Shown: piece by piece, positions 1 to 7,853 of the stretch | Layout of the letters: each line of letters opens with the position of its first letter | Numbering within the stretch: the first letter of the stretch is position 1 | Assembly: GCF_000832985.1 (NCBI RefSeq) | Contig: NZ_CP009920.1 | Location: 248,001 to 312,000 of the forward strand | Source of the DNA: Priestia megaterium NBRC 15308 = ATCC 14581 | GTDB lineage: Bacteria > Bacillota > Bacilli > Bacillales > Bacillaceae_H | Length of the DNA stretch: 64,000 nt | Direction: 5' to 3' | The notes under the pieces: model-generated | The model's input: only the letters and a program-made list of their open reading frames with translations | The model's database searches: none | What the model was told of the DNA's origin: nothing | Position numbers and translations under genes: made by a program

Positions 1-490
1 GGATGCCGTTTTGGTACAGGTACTCTCTTAGCGTCCCTTCCTTTTTAAATCCTAATTTGCTCAACAAGGCGATAGATCCACTATTTTGCGTAAATACAAT
101 CGCTCCTATACGATTGTATTGAAGTTCGTTGAAGTCATAAGAAATCGCTTCATGAACGGCTTCTGTCGCGTATCCTTTGTTCCAATACTCCGGAAAAAGA
201 GCATAGCTTACGTTCGCTTTCTTATGCTCAGAAGACCACTCTTGAAACCCTATTGTTCCAATCAGCTTTTCTTTTCCTTTTAGCTGAATCCCCCATTTAA
301 TCAATTGCTTTTCTTCGTAGCCTTTGGAAAAATTCTTAATGATCTCCTTCACTTGGTTGATCGATTCTAAAGGTTTTTGCCCGTAATAGCGCAGAACCTC
401 TTCATCAGAAAAGCATTCTAAAATCTCACCGGCATCATCTTCTACAATTTTTCTTAACATCAGCCGTTTTGTCTCTAATTCTGGAAACAT
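1..490 (-). CDS. GNAT N-acetyltransferase, RimJ/RimL type (3' end outside window)
   Basis: This is a GNAT-fold acetyltransferase cut by the window edge. The reading frame is open to base 1, so about 163 N-terminal residues are present. It begins MFPELETKRLMLRKI, the usual opening of ribosomal-protein-alanine-type acetyltransferases, and later has the strand 'IGTIGF' and the acetyl-CoA-binding stretch 'YWNKGYATEAV', followed by 'NSGSIALLSKLGF', the typical late GNAT motif. The ATG at 488-490 is preceded by GAGGGA at a good distance. Substrate cannot be told: RimJ-like enzymes act on ribosomal protein N-termini, but many paralogues acetylate small molecules. Confidence 0.85.
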   Translation of the reverse strand, partial: MFPELETKRLMLRKIVEDDAGEILECFSDEEVLRYYGQKPLESINQVKEIIKNFSKGYEEKQLIKWGIQLKGKEKLIGTIGFQEWSSEHKKANVSYALFPEYWNKGYATEAVHEAISYDFNELQYNRIGAIVFTQNSGSIALLSKLGFKKEGTLREYLYQNGI

Positions 491-688
491 TTTCTTCCCT
501 CTTTTCTGCGCAGCTTATCTATCTACGGTAAAGCATACTATTCTCCTCTCAACTAGCAATATCCTGCTAAAATCCTACCCGGGAGGACTCATTTCCTATC
601 CAAATAGTCGATTTACAGCGGAGATAGTGGTATTTTATATAGTGGGCATAAGTTGCTTTTTATCAACACAGAGGCGGTGAACGCAGAA

Positions 689-898
689 ATGAACCAAGAT
701 AAAGAATTGCTGTCCACGATACACGCTCTTCAAAAAGAGCTGCAGCAAGAAAAAGAAAACCGTGCGTATATGCAAAAAGATATGGACGAACTAAGAAGCG
801 CTTTATTACAATCAGAACAAGTAAAACAAAACTTAATTGATCAGCTAGAAAAGAAAGTCGATTTGATTTTAACGTTGATTCAAAAAGGAGACACATAA
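689..898 (+). CDS. Small coiled-coil protein
   Basis: A 69-residue, highly charged protein of unknown function. From residue 1 to about 60 it is heptad-rich (LLSTIHALQKELQQEKENR, then a run of E, Q and L), so a short helical coiled coil is likely. There is no signal peptide or membrane segment. The reading frame opens at 653, but AGGCGGTGA at 673-681 places the start at the ATG at 689. It lies 4 bases upstream of the next gene, so the two are probably cotranscribed. Confidence 0.6.
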   Translation: MNQDKELLSTIHALQKELQQEKENRAYMQKDMDELRSALLQSEQVKQNLIDQLEKKVDLILTLIQKGDT

Positions 899-902
899 AG
901 GA

Positions 903-1415
903 ATGGATTTTTTTAAAAACAGCAAAATACTATACACTATTGTGGCACTTGTTATTGCCCTCATCGCTGTATTTACCAACAATTCGCCCATTTCCCTCAT
1001 TCAGCAGCATGAAAATTCAAGCAGCACATCGAGTAGCACATCGGACACTACATCAAGCAACCAATGCTCTGCAGAGACTCAAAGCGACAGGTTATTTACC
1101 GGCAAAGAACTTGTCTTACAAGAAGGAAATGATAAATACGGATATTGCCACATTATCGCGCATATGCAAAAACCAGGCGTTGACAACTATCAAGGTAAAA
1201 GCCAATTCAGTAAGTATTTAAATGAAAAACAAGCGATGTCTGTTGCTGAAGAAGTCATCAACGAAGGCGAAGACGGCACCAACAATAAATCTGGCAACTA
1301 CGTTAAAGAAAAGTATATTAGTTCTTTAAACCAAGAAGTTAGAGTTGTGTATACTGACTACAGAGGCAAAGACTACGACTACAGCGTAACGACCATGTAT
1401 CCAATTGGTCATTAA
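903..1415 (+). CDS. Membrane-anchored or secreted hypothetical protein
   Basis: A 170-residue protein I do not recognise. Residues 9-26 form one hydrophobic helix (YTIVALVIALIAVF) after a short basic start, so it is anchored or secreted. A Ser/Thr-rich linker follows (about residues 38-54), then a polar domain with two cysteines, about C55 and C82, which could pair outside the cell. AAGGAG at 885-890 serves as ribosome binding site, overlapping the end of the preceding coiled-coil gene. Cotranscription with that gene is likely; a terminator follows. Confidence 0.6.
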   Translation: MDFFKNSKILYTIVALVIALIAVFTNNSPISLIQQHENSSSTSSSTSDTTSSNQCSAETQSDRLFTGKELVLQEGNDKYGYCHIIAHMQKPGVDNYQGKSQFSKYLNEKQAMSVAEEVINEGEDGTNNKSGNYVKEKYISSLNQEVRVVYTDYRGKDYDYSVTTMYPIGH

Positions 1416-1432
1416 TAATAATGCAGTGAATA

Positions 1433-1459
1433 AAAGCAGGCGCATGCCTGTTTTTTTTA
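1433..1459 (+). terminator. Intrinsic terminator
   Basis: CAGGC-GCAT-GCCTG hairpin followed by eight T, downstream of the membrane-anchored gene. Confidence 0.8.
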
Positions 1460-1498
1460 TTTTACCTCTATTTATGATTTACACCTTTAAAAAAGTCT

Positions 1499-1512
1499 CT
1501 GTAAATTTACAG
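1499..1512. promoter_or_regulatory. 14-bp palindrome upstream of tyrosinase gene
   Basis: CTGTAAATTTACAG is a perfect palindrome 80 bases before the tyrosinase start. It has the size and symmetry of an operator, but I cannot name a regulator. Confidence 0.3.
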
Positions 1513-1546
1513 TAGCACTTTTACCTCTTGGACATATTCTAAATAT

Positions 1547-1576
1547 AAAAAAGAAACAGCCCCTTGCTTCTTTTTT
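1547..1576 (+). promoter_or_regulatory. Terminator-like hairpin in the tyrosinase leader
   Basis: AAAAAAGAA and TTCTTTTTT form a 9-bp stem that ends in T residues only 16 bases before the tyrosinase ATG. It could act as a weak attenuator or shield the ribosome binding site (AGAGGTT). The stem is A/T only, so stability is modest. Confidence 0.35.
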
Positions 1577-1592
1577 AGAAAGAGGTTAAAAA

Positions 1593-2486
1593 ATGAGTAA
1601 CAAGTACAGAGTTAGAAAAAACGTATTACATCTTACCGACACGGAAAAAAGAGATTTTGTTCGTACCGTGCTAATACTAAAGGAAAAAGGGATATATGAC
1701 CGCTATATAGCCTGGCATGGTGCAGCAGGTAAATTTCATACTCCTCCGGGCAGCGATCGAAATGCAGCACATATGAGTTCTGCTTTTTTACCGTGGCATC
1801 GTGAATACCTTTTACGATTCGAACGTGACCTTCAGTCAATCAATCCAGAAGTAACCCTTCCTTATTGGGAATGGGAAACGGACGCACAGATGCAGGATCC
1901 CTCACAATCACAAATTTGGAGTGCAGATTTTATGGGAGGAAACGGAAATCCCATAAAAGATTTTATCGTCGATACCGGGCCATTTGCAGCTGGGCGCTGG
2001 ACGACGATCGATGAACAAGGAAATCCTTCCGGAGGGCTAAAACGTAATTTTGGAGCAACGAAAGAGGCACCTACACTCCCTACTCGAGATGATGTCCTCA
2101 ATGCTTTAAAAATAACTCAGTATGATACGCCGCCTTGGGATATGACCAGCCAAAACAGCTTTCGTAATCAGCTTGAAGGATTTATTAACGGGCCACAGCT
2201 TCACAATCGCGTACACCGTTGGGTTGGCGGACAGATGGGCGTTGTGCCTACTGCTCCGAATGATCCTGTCTTCTTTTTACACCACGCAAATGTGGATCGT
2301 ATTTGGGCTGTATGGCAAATTGTTCATCGTAATCAAAACTATCAGCCGATGAAAAACGGGCCATTTGGTCAAAACTTTAGAGATCCGATGTACCCTTGGA
2401 ATACAACCCCTGAAGACGTTATGAACCATCGAAAGCTTGGGTACGTATACGATATAGAATTAAGAAAATCAAAACGTTCATCATAA
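1593..2486 (+). CDS. tyr: Tyrosinase (type 3 copper monophenol monooxygenase)
   Basis: Oxidises monophenols such as tyrosine to o-diphenols and o-quinones, the first steps to melanin. At 297 residues it matches the length of the crystallised B. megaterium tyrosinase. CuA ligands are H42, H60 (NAAHM) and H69 (LPWHRE); CuB ligands are H204 and H208 (LHNRVHRW) and H231 (FFLHHANVDR). N205, R209 and the gate residue F197 are also present. There is no signal peptide and no separate caddie protein. The ATG at 1593 follows AGAGGTT. The downstream neighbour encodes a Tyr-rich small protein on the same strand, though 230 bases away. Confidence 0.97.
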   Translation: MSNKYRVRKNVLHLTDTEKRDFVRTVLILKEKGIYDRYIAWHGAAGKFHTPPGSDRNAAHMSSAFLPWHREYLLRFERDLQSINPEVTLPYWEWETDAQMQDPSQSQIWSADFMGGNGNPIKDFIVDTGPFAAGRWTTIDEQGNPSGGLKRNFGATKEAPTLPTRDDVLNALKITQYDTPPWDMTSQNSFRNQLEGFINGPQLHNRVHRWVGGQMGVVPTAPNDPVFFLHHANVDRIWAVWQIVHRNQNYQPMKNGPFGQNFRDPMYPWNTTPEDVMNHRKLGYVYDIELRKSKRSS

Positions 2487-2718
2487 CCCGTTCTAGAAAC
2501 AGCAGTATACAATCAAAAACAGGTAAACCCCTTCCCTTCTGACATAACTTATAAGGCCACAAGCATCATAAAACTCACTGTTTCATTTCCATTCACCATA
2601 AAATATAGTTAATCAACCATAATTGGGCTGTGAATAAGCTTCATATAAGGACCTTGGAACATATGAATAAGTTATCAAAGCTTTATAAAAGTTTTATAAA
2701 TGAAGGGAAGATATCAAA

Positions 2719-2988
2719 ATGCATAATAACGTAAACGCACCTTTTAGTTCTAATGAAAATATGCCATTCTCACCTGCTATGGCTCACCATGCCTATACAG
2801 CTCCTGCTTATGAGCACATGGTTCCACACTGCGGGTATTCAATGCCGGACTATGGATATATGGTTCCTGAATGTGGATATGGCGTTCCTCACCACGGATG
2901 TAATGGTTTCGCCATTATCATCGTACTGTTTATTTTACTCATTATTATTGGTGCATGTGGTTGCGGTTTCTGGCACGATGAGTGTTAA
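2719..2988 (+). CDS. Tyr/His-rich YjcZ-like small membrane protein
   Basis: An 89-residue protein in two parts. Residues 20-62 are rich in Y, H, P, M and C in a loose tandem pattern: HCGYSMPDYGY, then VPECGYGVPHHGC. Residues 63-80 (GFAIIIVLFILLIIIGAC) match the hydrophobic signature of YjcZ-family small sporulation proteins of Bacillus. GAAGGGAAG precedes the ATG. The family is usually only 25-50 residues long, so the N-terminal extension is unusual. Spore-surface or membrane location is an inference from the family. Its tyrosines make it a conceivable substrate for the neighbouring tyrosinase. Confidence 0.75.
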   Translation: MHNNVNAPFSSNENMPFSPAMAHHAYTAPAYEHMVPHCGYSMPDYGYMVPECGYGVPHHGCNGFAIIIVLFILLIIIGACGCGFWHDEC

Positions 2989-2991
2989 CCT

Positions 2992-3024
2992 AAAAAACTC
3001 CAGTATAAATACTGGAGTTTTTTC
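2992..3024. terminator. Bidirectional terminator
   Basis: AACTCCAGTAT/ATACTGGAGTT stem with A6 on one side and T6 on the other. It ends the YjcZ-like gene on + and the dioxygenase gene on -. Confidence 0.85.
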
Positions 3025-3057
3025 ATGTCTTAATAGGCGGCAGGCACCTTCAGAATT

Positions 3058-4035
3058 CTATAGCGTTTCATCCAAATCTAGGGGTCTCAACTTTTCTTCG
3101 ATTTCTTTGCGCTTCGGCTCTAAAAATGGCGGCAGGGCTAATGTTTGGCCCATCGTTTCAAGCGGTTCATCGGTCGCAAATCCAGGTGTGTCCGTTGATA
3201 ATTCAAATAAAATGCCGTTTGGTTCTCTGAAATAAAGTGCTTTGAAATAGTATCGTTCTACTTTACCGGAATTCGGCAGACTGTTTTCATTTAATCGAGC
3301 TGCCCACTTATTGTATTCTTCTTCATTTGGAACACGGAATGCAACGTGATGAACGCCACCGCGCCCTAAGCGAACTTTCGGCAAATCGGGTCTCGTTTCA
3401 ATATGAACTTCGGCTCCGCTTCCGCCTTCACCTGTTGCATAAACCAAAATATCTCTATGATCTCCTGCAAGAGATGGATAAGAACCCGCGTAGCGAAATC
3501 CCATAATATTTGTCAGTACGTCAACAGTTGGTTCTGGCGTAACCACCGTTAGCGTGACCGGTCCTAAGCCGATAATCGCATGTTCTAACGGAATGTCTTC
3601 GCACTTCCACGGCACGCCTGCTCTTACCCCTTTTTCACCGTTGTCCGCGACAAGAAGCAAACGTGTACCTTCATAATCTTTAAATGCTAACGTATCACGA
3701 TTAGCTCGTTTAGCTATTTCTTCATATTCCACTCCGTACTGCTCAAAGCGCTCTTTCCAAAAATGTAAAGAATCCGTACTTTTAACGCGAAGCGAAACAG
3801 TCGAAATGTCAGATGCACCTTGATGCGTTCTTGCAAGTCCCGGAATATCAAAAAACGTTACTTCCGTTCCTGGCGTCCCTTCTCCATCTGCATAAAACAA
3901 GTGGTAAGACTGAGTGTTATCTTGATTCACCGTTTTTTTTACTAATCGCATGCCTAAAACTTTGGTGAAAAACTGATAGTTTTTCTCAGCTTTCCCCGTC
4001 AAAATAGATACATGATGCAACCCTAACAATTCCAT
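3058..4035 (-). CDS. Ring-cleaving dioxygenase, MhqO/MhqA type (VOC superfamily)
   Basis: A 325-residue protein of the glyoxalase/extradiol-dioxygenase (VOC) fold with two similar halves: GLHHVSILTGKAEKNYQFF near the start and GGVHHVAFRVPNEEEYNKW near residue 230. B. subtilis MhqA, MhqE and MhqO belong to this family and protect against hydroquinones and catechols. Candidate metal ligands are H8 and the histidine of VHHVAF, with E in 'GILFELSTD'. The ATG at 4033-4035 follows GAGGCGG. An MhqR-like operator lies just upstream, so induction by quinone-like electrophiles is likely. Tyrosinase, which makes quinones, is 1.5 kb away. Confidence 0.88.
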   Translation of the reverse strand: MELLGLHHVSILTGKAEKNYQFFTKVLGMRLVKKTVNQDNTQSYHLFYADGEGTPGTEVTFFDIPGLARTHQGASDISTVSLRVKSTDSLHFWKERFEQYGVEYEEIAKRANRDTLAFKDYEGTRLLLVADNGEKGVRAGVPWKCEDIPLEHAIIGLGPVTLTVVTPEPTVDVLTNIMGFRYAGSYPSLAGDHRDILVYATGEGGSGAEVHIETRPDLPKVRLGRGGVHHVAFRVPNEEEYNKWAARLNENSLPNSGKVERYYFKALYFREPNGILFELSTDTPGFATDEPLETMGQTLALPPFLEPKRKEIEEKLRPLDLDETL

Positions 4036-4082
4036 CTGCTCCGCCTCTTTTCATAATATATAAATTTTTTAACTTCCACTAA

Positions 4083-4121
4083 AATTATCTTTAATTTAAT
4101 TATCTTTAATTAAAGATAATT
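4083..4121. promoter_or_regulatory. MhqR-like operator with three half-sites
   Basis: Positions 4098-4121 form a perfect 24-bp palindrome with the core ATCTTTAATTAAAGAT. The left half (AATTATCTTTAATT) is repeated at 4083-4096, 15 bp upstream. The B. subtilis MhqR operator has the pattern ATCT-N2-AATT-N2-AGAT, which this fits. It lies 48-86 bp before the dioxygenase start, where it would block transcription. Confidence 0.7.
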
Positions 4122-4168
4122 TTAAAGGATATACAGCCTGTTTGTCAATAACAAGAAAATGTTGTGAA

Positions 4169-4206
4169 CATAAAAAAGAAACTAAACACATAGTTAGTTT
4201 CTCTTT
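4169..4206 (-). terminator. Intrinsic terminator of paiB-like gene
   Basis: AGAAACTAA / TTAGTTTCT hairpin followed, on the minus strand, by TTTTTTA. Confidence 0.65.
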
Positions 4207-4246
4207 ATCTTCCCTTTAACAAACTGCTGATCTTTTCCAACAGCGG

Positions 4247-4870
4247 TTACTTCTTAAGCACGCGCTGCACATTTTGCTTCATCAGCTCCGCAATTTTTGT
4301 TTCATTTTCACGAGACGTCTGCTCTAATTTTTCTATGACTAACTGCTGTCTTTCGACTGAATGATTTTGACTTATCTTTTGTTTGCCTTCCATTTTGCTG
4401 ATGTCGATTTTAAACCCAATGATTCCTTTGCTTAAACCATTCATATAAGCAGGATCAACGTCATCTAGTGTATATGTACTGCTCGGGCTTTCATATTTCT
4501 CCACCATCTTCCTCAGCAGCCCAAGCAGTTCTGTTGGTTCTTCAATCACTTTCATGGTGCCATACACGTGAACAGCTTCATAATTCCATGTTGGTACAGC
4601 TTGATTCGTTTCATACCAAGACGGTGAAATATAACAGTGAGGCCCTTGAAAAACAACCAAAATTTCTTGATTTTCAGCATCTTTCCACTGCAGATTCGGA
4701 CGAGCAAAATGTCCGTATAAAGCTTTTTCTTTCCGGTTTAACATCAGGGGCAAATGAGTAGCATAAGGCTTTTCATTATGATACGAAAACAAAGTGGCAA
4801 ATCCATTGTCTTCAATAAATTCATACATTATTTGTTCCTCATTCACTTTAAAATACTTTGGAATATACAT
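4247..4870 (-). CDS. PaiB-family FMN-binding transcriptional regulator
   Basis: A 207-residue protein matching the PaiB family: it begins MYIPKYFKVNEEQIMYEFI, continues with GFATLFSY and THLPLML, and has the conserved block HCYISPSWYETNQAVPTWNY with 'AVHVYG'. The fold is a flavin-reductase-like split barrel. B. subtilis PaiB works with the acetyltransferase PaiA in repressing sporulation and protease genes; no paiA lies beside this gene. The ATG follows AAAGGAG. The final 50 residues are charged and helical. Confidence 0.88.
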   Translation of the reverse strand: MYIPKYFKVNEEQIMYEFIEDNGFATLFSYHNEKPYATHLPLMLNRKEKALYGHFARPNLQWKDAENQEILVVFQGPHCYISPSWYETNQAVPTWNYEAVHVYGTMKVIEEPTELLGLLRKMVEKYESPSSTYTLDDVDPAYMNGLSKGIIGFKIDISKMEGKQKISQNHSVERQQLVIEKLEQTSRENETKIAELMKQNVQRVLKK

Positions 4871-5102
4871 CGGCGCTTCTCCTTTATCTCTTATTTAGTA
4901 AAAGATATAATACTATACGTGTTTGCAACAGCGTCAGTTATGAACTTTTTATGGAGGTCAGCAAACATTTTACCATCTATGAATGGATTTTTTAAGAAGC
5001 TTATGCTACACTGCTACGATGTAAACCGCTATTTTTTATATGTATTTATTTAGCACATGATGCAACTAGATACATGTTTGTTAAATAAAGCTTCAGAAAC
5101 TC

Positions 5103-5141
5103 AAAAAAAGAAGAGCTTGTTTAAAACAGCTCCTTTCTCAC
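5103..5141 (-). terminator. Intrinsic terminator
   Basis: Imperfect hairpin GAGCTGTTTTAAACAAGCTC read on the minus strand, followed by TTCTTTTTTT; ends the gene at 5144. Confidence 0.6.
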
Positions 5142-5143
5142 GT

Positions 5144-5521
5144 TTATCTATACAATTGAGGATTTTTCTCTCGTTTGATAGGTCCGCCTTTGGCTATATG
5201 CCACTCAATGACGCGGTCGGTCAAACGATCGTATAAGTCATCTTCTAAATACGGATCTTCTGCCGAAGTGAGCAAGGTGTGAACATCGGCGTTTATTTCG
5301 GCTAACATAGCTGTGCTGAATACGTCCGGATCATTCAATACGTCTAGTATATATAACACCAGCATCTCAAATCCGCCGTCCCAATTGGCATTTCCGTTGC
5401 CTTGAGCTTCACAGCGAAGCTTTTCAATGGCCCGGATGACTTCTCCTTCTACGATATCCGACTGGCCATTTCTCGGAACATAGTTTAACCATAGCTCTTT
5501 TGCTTCGTCAAAATACTTCAT
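5144..5521 (-). CDS. Conserved hypothetical protein, acidic, 125 aa
   Basis: A soluble 125-residue protein that I do not recognise. It starts MKYFDEAKELWLNYVP, has no membrane segment, and is acidic with a helical pattern. 'CEAQGNGNANWDGGFEML' and 'LTDRVIEWHIAKGGP' are the most distinctive stretches. GAAGGAG precedes the ATG. It lies 23 bases downstream of the glycine-zipper gene, so the two are probably cotranscribed. Confidence 0.6.
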   Translation of the reverse strand: MKYFDEAKELWLNYVPRNGQSDIVEGEVIRAIEKLRCEAQGNGNANWDGGFEMLVLYILDVLNDPDVFSTAMLAEINADVHTLLTSAEDPYLEDDLYDRLTDRVIEWHIAKGGPIKREKNPQLYR

Positions 5522-5544
5522 TCTGAACTCCTTCTTTCAAAACT

Positions 5545-5718
5545 TTATTCCTTTTTATTCCTTTGATTCATTGCCGTTCCAAAAGCAACTCCTAAGGCCG
5601 TTCCGATCGCAATGCCGAACCCAATATTATCCATAAGCATACCGAGAGAAGCTCCCATCGCAACGCCCATCCCTAACCCCATTCCTAGATAATCTGTCTT
5701 TTTCTTTTCTTCAGACAA
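5545..5718 (-). CDS. Glycine-zipper small membrane protein
   Basis: A 57-residue protein with two glycine-rich hydrophobic segments, LGMGLGMGVAMGASLGM and IGFGIAIGTALGVAFGTA, of the GxxxG kind that packs helices in membranes. The frame is open to an ATG at 5787, but that has no ribosome binding site. AAGGAG followed by 7 bases points to the TTG at 5716-5718 (SEEKKKTD). It may share a promoter with the gene downstream. Function unknown. Confidence 0.6.
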   Translation of the reverse strand: MSEEKKKTDYLGMGLGMGVAMGASLGMLMDNIGFGIAIGTALGVAFGTAMNQRNKKE

Positions 5719-5797
5719 AAAACCACTCCTTTTTTCTACTATTTTATTGATACCTTTTATACGTAAAAATCGCGCTAAAAGTTTCATAAAAATGGAA

Positions 5798-5824
5798 AAA
5801 AAGCAGTCTCTGTAACTGCTTTTT
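5798..5824 (-). terminator. Terminator overlapping a stop codon
   Basis: AAAAAGCAGT / ACTGCTTTTT is a perfect 10-bp stem. Its outer arm overlaps the stop codon (5823-5825) of the small reading frame at 5823-5969. Confidence 0.7.
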
Positions 5825-5969
5825 AAATGATGAGCTGATAAACGGCCTCTCCAATCAGCAAGACCGACGTAAGCATGCAGATCATCCCAAATACGTACAT
5901 TGTTTTACGTGCAGAAAAATACAAACAACTCAACAGGGAAAGGTATCCAAACCTTAAGAAAAGGGCATT
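5823..5969 (-). pseudogene. Remnant of a small membrane protein gene
   Basis: A minus-strand frame open from 5969 to the stop at 5823-5825 reads LSCLYFSARKTMYVFGM, then ICMLTSVLLIGEAVYQLII: a plausible membrane helix flanked by basic residues. There is no ATG, GTG or TTG with a ribosome binding site, and a nearby ATG at about 5968 is out of frame. A terminator directly follows its stop. I read it as a small gene whose 5' end has been lost or frameshifted. The match is to protein-like composition only. Confidence 0.35.
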
Positions 5970-6013
5970 TTAAAAGTAACGAAATTTTGCTTACTTAAAA
6001 AGGATGGATTACA

Positions 6014-6580
6014 TTGACACCAAACCAACAGGAATATCTAAAAAAAATACATAGCATACAAGAAAATCTAGCCAAAACGTGGGCTGAATATTGGCAGCAA
6101 TACTCCACTCCAGGCTCTTGGCAGTTTTGGGTTACCTTGGGGGCTTTCATTTTACCTTTAGTCATTCTCTATTTTTTAATTGATCGAAAAAAAGCCTTTC
6201 ACTTAGGGTTTTATGGATTTAACGTACACGTTTGGTTTCACTATAGCGACACCGCTGGAGTTTATAACGGGCTGTGGACGTATCCTTACCAAATCAACAC
6301 AATCATACCCGTAAGCTTTAGCCTAGATGCTTCGCTTATTCCTGTCTCTTTTATGCTTCTTTATCAATGGACAATTAACCATCATAAAAATTACTATGTA
6401 TATGCAACTGTTCTTTGTTTGTTTTTTGCTTTTATTTTCAAACCTCTATTAACAGGGATTGGCTTTTTCCAGCTGCATGAATGGGCTACTTACGGTTATT
6501 TATTTGTATTTTATCTGGGTGTGATACTGCTATCAAAATGGATTACCAATCTGTTTCTTTATTTTGAAAAACAGCATTAA
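6014..6580 (+). CDS. CBO0543-like integral membrane protein
   Basis: A 188-residue membrane protein with about five hydrophobic helices: roughly residues 36-56 (FWVTLGAFILPLVILYFLI), 60-75, 102-118, 128-145 and 158-178. Charged loops such as 'DRKKAFHLGFYGFNVHVW' fit the CBO0543 family of Firmicutes membrane proteins, whose function is unknown. The start is a TTG at 6014, 8 bases after AAGGATGG; an ATG at 6004 is out of frame. It is alone, closed by a strong terminator. Confidence 0.7.
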   Translation: MTPNQQEYLKKIHSIQENLAKTWAEYWQQYSTPGSWQFWVTLGAFILPLVILYFLIDRKKAFHLGFYGFNVHVWFHYSDTAGVYNGLWTYPYQINTIIPVSFSLDASLIPVSFMLLYQWTINHHKNYYVYATVLCLFFAFIFKPLLTGIGFFQLHEWATYGYLFVFYLGVILLSKWITNLFLYFEKQH

Positions 6581-6600
6581 ATTTGATAAGTGTCATCAAT

Positions 6601-6639
6601 AAAAAACGTAAGCATCTTCAAAAGACCTTACGTTTTTTT
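6601..6639 (+). terminator. Intrinsic terminator
   Basis: AACGTAAG / CTTACGTT stem with a 14-base loop, followed by seven T. Confidence 0.8.
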
Positions 6640-6749
6640 GATTGTTTTCCTTACTAGTTGTCTGCTTCCTCAAAAAATAGAAGGCTTTTCTTATTGTTAA
6701 TTTAGAACATGCTGCATCTAGCAATAATAAAACTTCTGTTAGCAGCAAA

Positions 6750-7646
6750 CTAAGCCCTGCTTAAATTAGCGTTGTATAAGTCCATTAAACTGCTTAAATC
6801 ATCTAACAACGGGCAGTGGCCTACGCCTTTCATAATTTTTAACGTCGCGTTTTCCCCTATGCCTTTCGCGATGTCAGATGCATCTCTTGTGGAAACCATC
6901 TTATCTTCATCGCCTTGAATAACCATAGTAGGAATCATAATTTTTTCCACCTCTCCTGTCCCTTCCACAACACCATTAAAATCGTTTGAAATATTAAATC
7001 TCATGAGTGCGTAATTGATATCAATTAAATTTCGCTGCTTGATCGTTCCTTCTAAATATTTTTCAAATTGATCAGCAGACGGCTTATTTTTTGTATATAA
7101 AAATTGTCGCAGCATCATTTTTAAAAACCATGTGTTTTTTGTTTCTTTTGCGTTTTCTACCATTCTAAATGCTTCTTTTACTTCTTCTTTGGTTTGTATA
7201 AAGTTGTTAGGAATAGGCAGTTCTAGGAACGTTCTTCTTGGAATGGGGTAGCCTTTAATGTTGACGGAGCTTAAGAGAATTAAATTTTTGGCATCATTCG
7301 GATGATCAATCACATATTGCATAGCAACTGCTCCTCCTAATGACCACCCGCTTATTGTAAAAGCAGACAACTTTAAAGCATCCGCAAACAGTTTGACATC
7401 ATCTGATAAGTCTTTGATTGTGTGGATAGGTGTATGATAAGTGGAGTCTCCAAATCCTCTTAAATCGATCGCATAAGCTGTGATATGTTCTGGAAGTTCA
7501 TTCATTAACACATCCCAGTTAAGGGAAGAATTCATGTTTCCGTGAATTAACAAAAGTACCTCTTTTCCGCCTTTTTTCATTCGGTAATTTACTGTTTCTC
7601 CATTCGGTAATTCTACTTTTGCTTGTTCTAAAGCAGATACGGTCAT
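6750..7646 (-). CDS. Alpha/beta-fold hydrolase
   Basis: A 298-residue serine hydrolase. Visible are the oxyanion-hole motif LLLIHGN (residues 32-37), the nucleophile elbow SGWSLGG with Ser102, a likely catalytic Asp in VIQGDEDKMV and the catalytic His in GVGHCPLLDD near the C-terminus. A cap domain occupies about residues 130-225. The family includes esterases, C-C bond hydrolases and epoxide hydrolases, and the substrate cannot be told. No signal peptide, so it acts in the cytoplasm. Monocistronic. Confidence 0.88.
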   Translation of the reverse strand: MTVSALEQAKVELPNGETVNYRMKKGGKEVLLLIHGNMNSSLNWDVLMNELPEHITAYAIDLRGFGDSTYHTPIHTIKDLSDDVKLFADALKLSAFTISGWSLGGAVAMQYVIDHPNDAKNLILLSSVNIKGYPIPRRTFLELPIPNNFIQTKEEVKEAFRMVENAKETKNTWFLKMMLRQFLYTKNKPSADQFEKYLEGTIKQRNLIDINYALMRFNISNDFNGVVEGTGEVEKIMIPTMVIQGDEDKMVSTRDASDIAKGIGENATLKIMKGVGHCPLLDDLSSLMDLYNANLSRA

Positions 7647-7780
7647 CGCTATTTTCCTCTTTTCTTATATAATTAGAACGATCGGTAGCATTTATTTTTT
7701 AATACCCTATTTATCAAGATTTAAGCAGTTAGAAAGAAGTTGTGCAAAAGCCAACATAATGCTATGTTATTCTACTTGCT

Positions 7781-7819
7781 AAAAAAGACAGCCAAATATG
7801 CGATTCGGCTGCCTTTTTA
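7781..7819 (-). terminator. Bidirectional hairpin terminator
   Basis: AAAAAGACAGCC / GGCTGCCTTTTT, one mismatch, between the hydrolase promoter and the gene ending at 7854. Confidence 0.7.
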
Positions 7820-7853
7820 TAATGAAGAAATATACGAATGAGCAACAAGGCCA

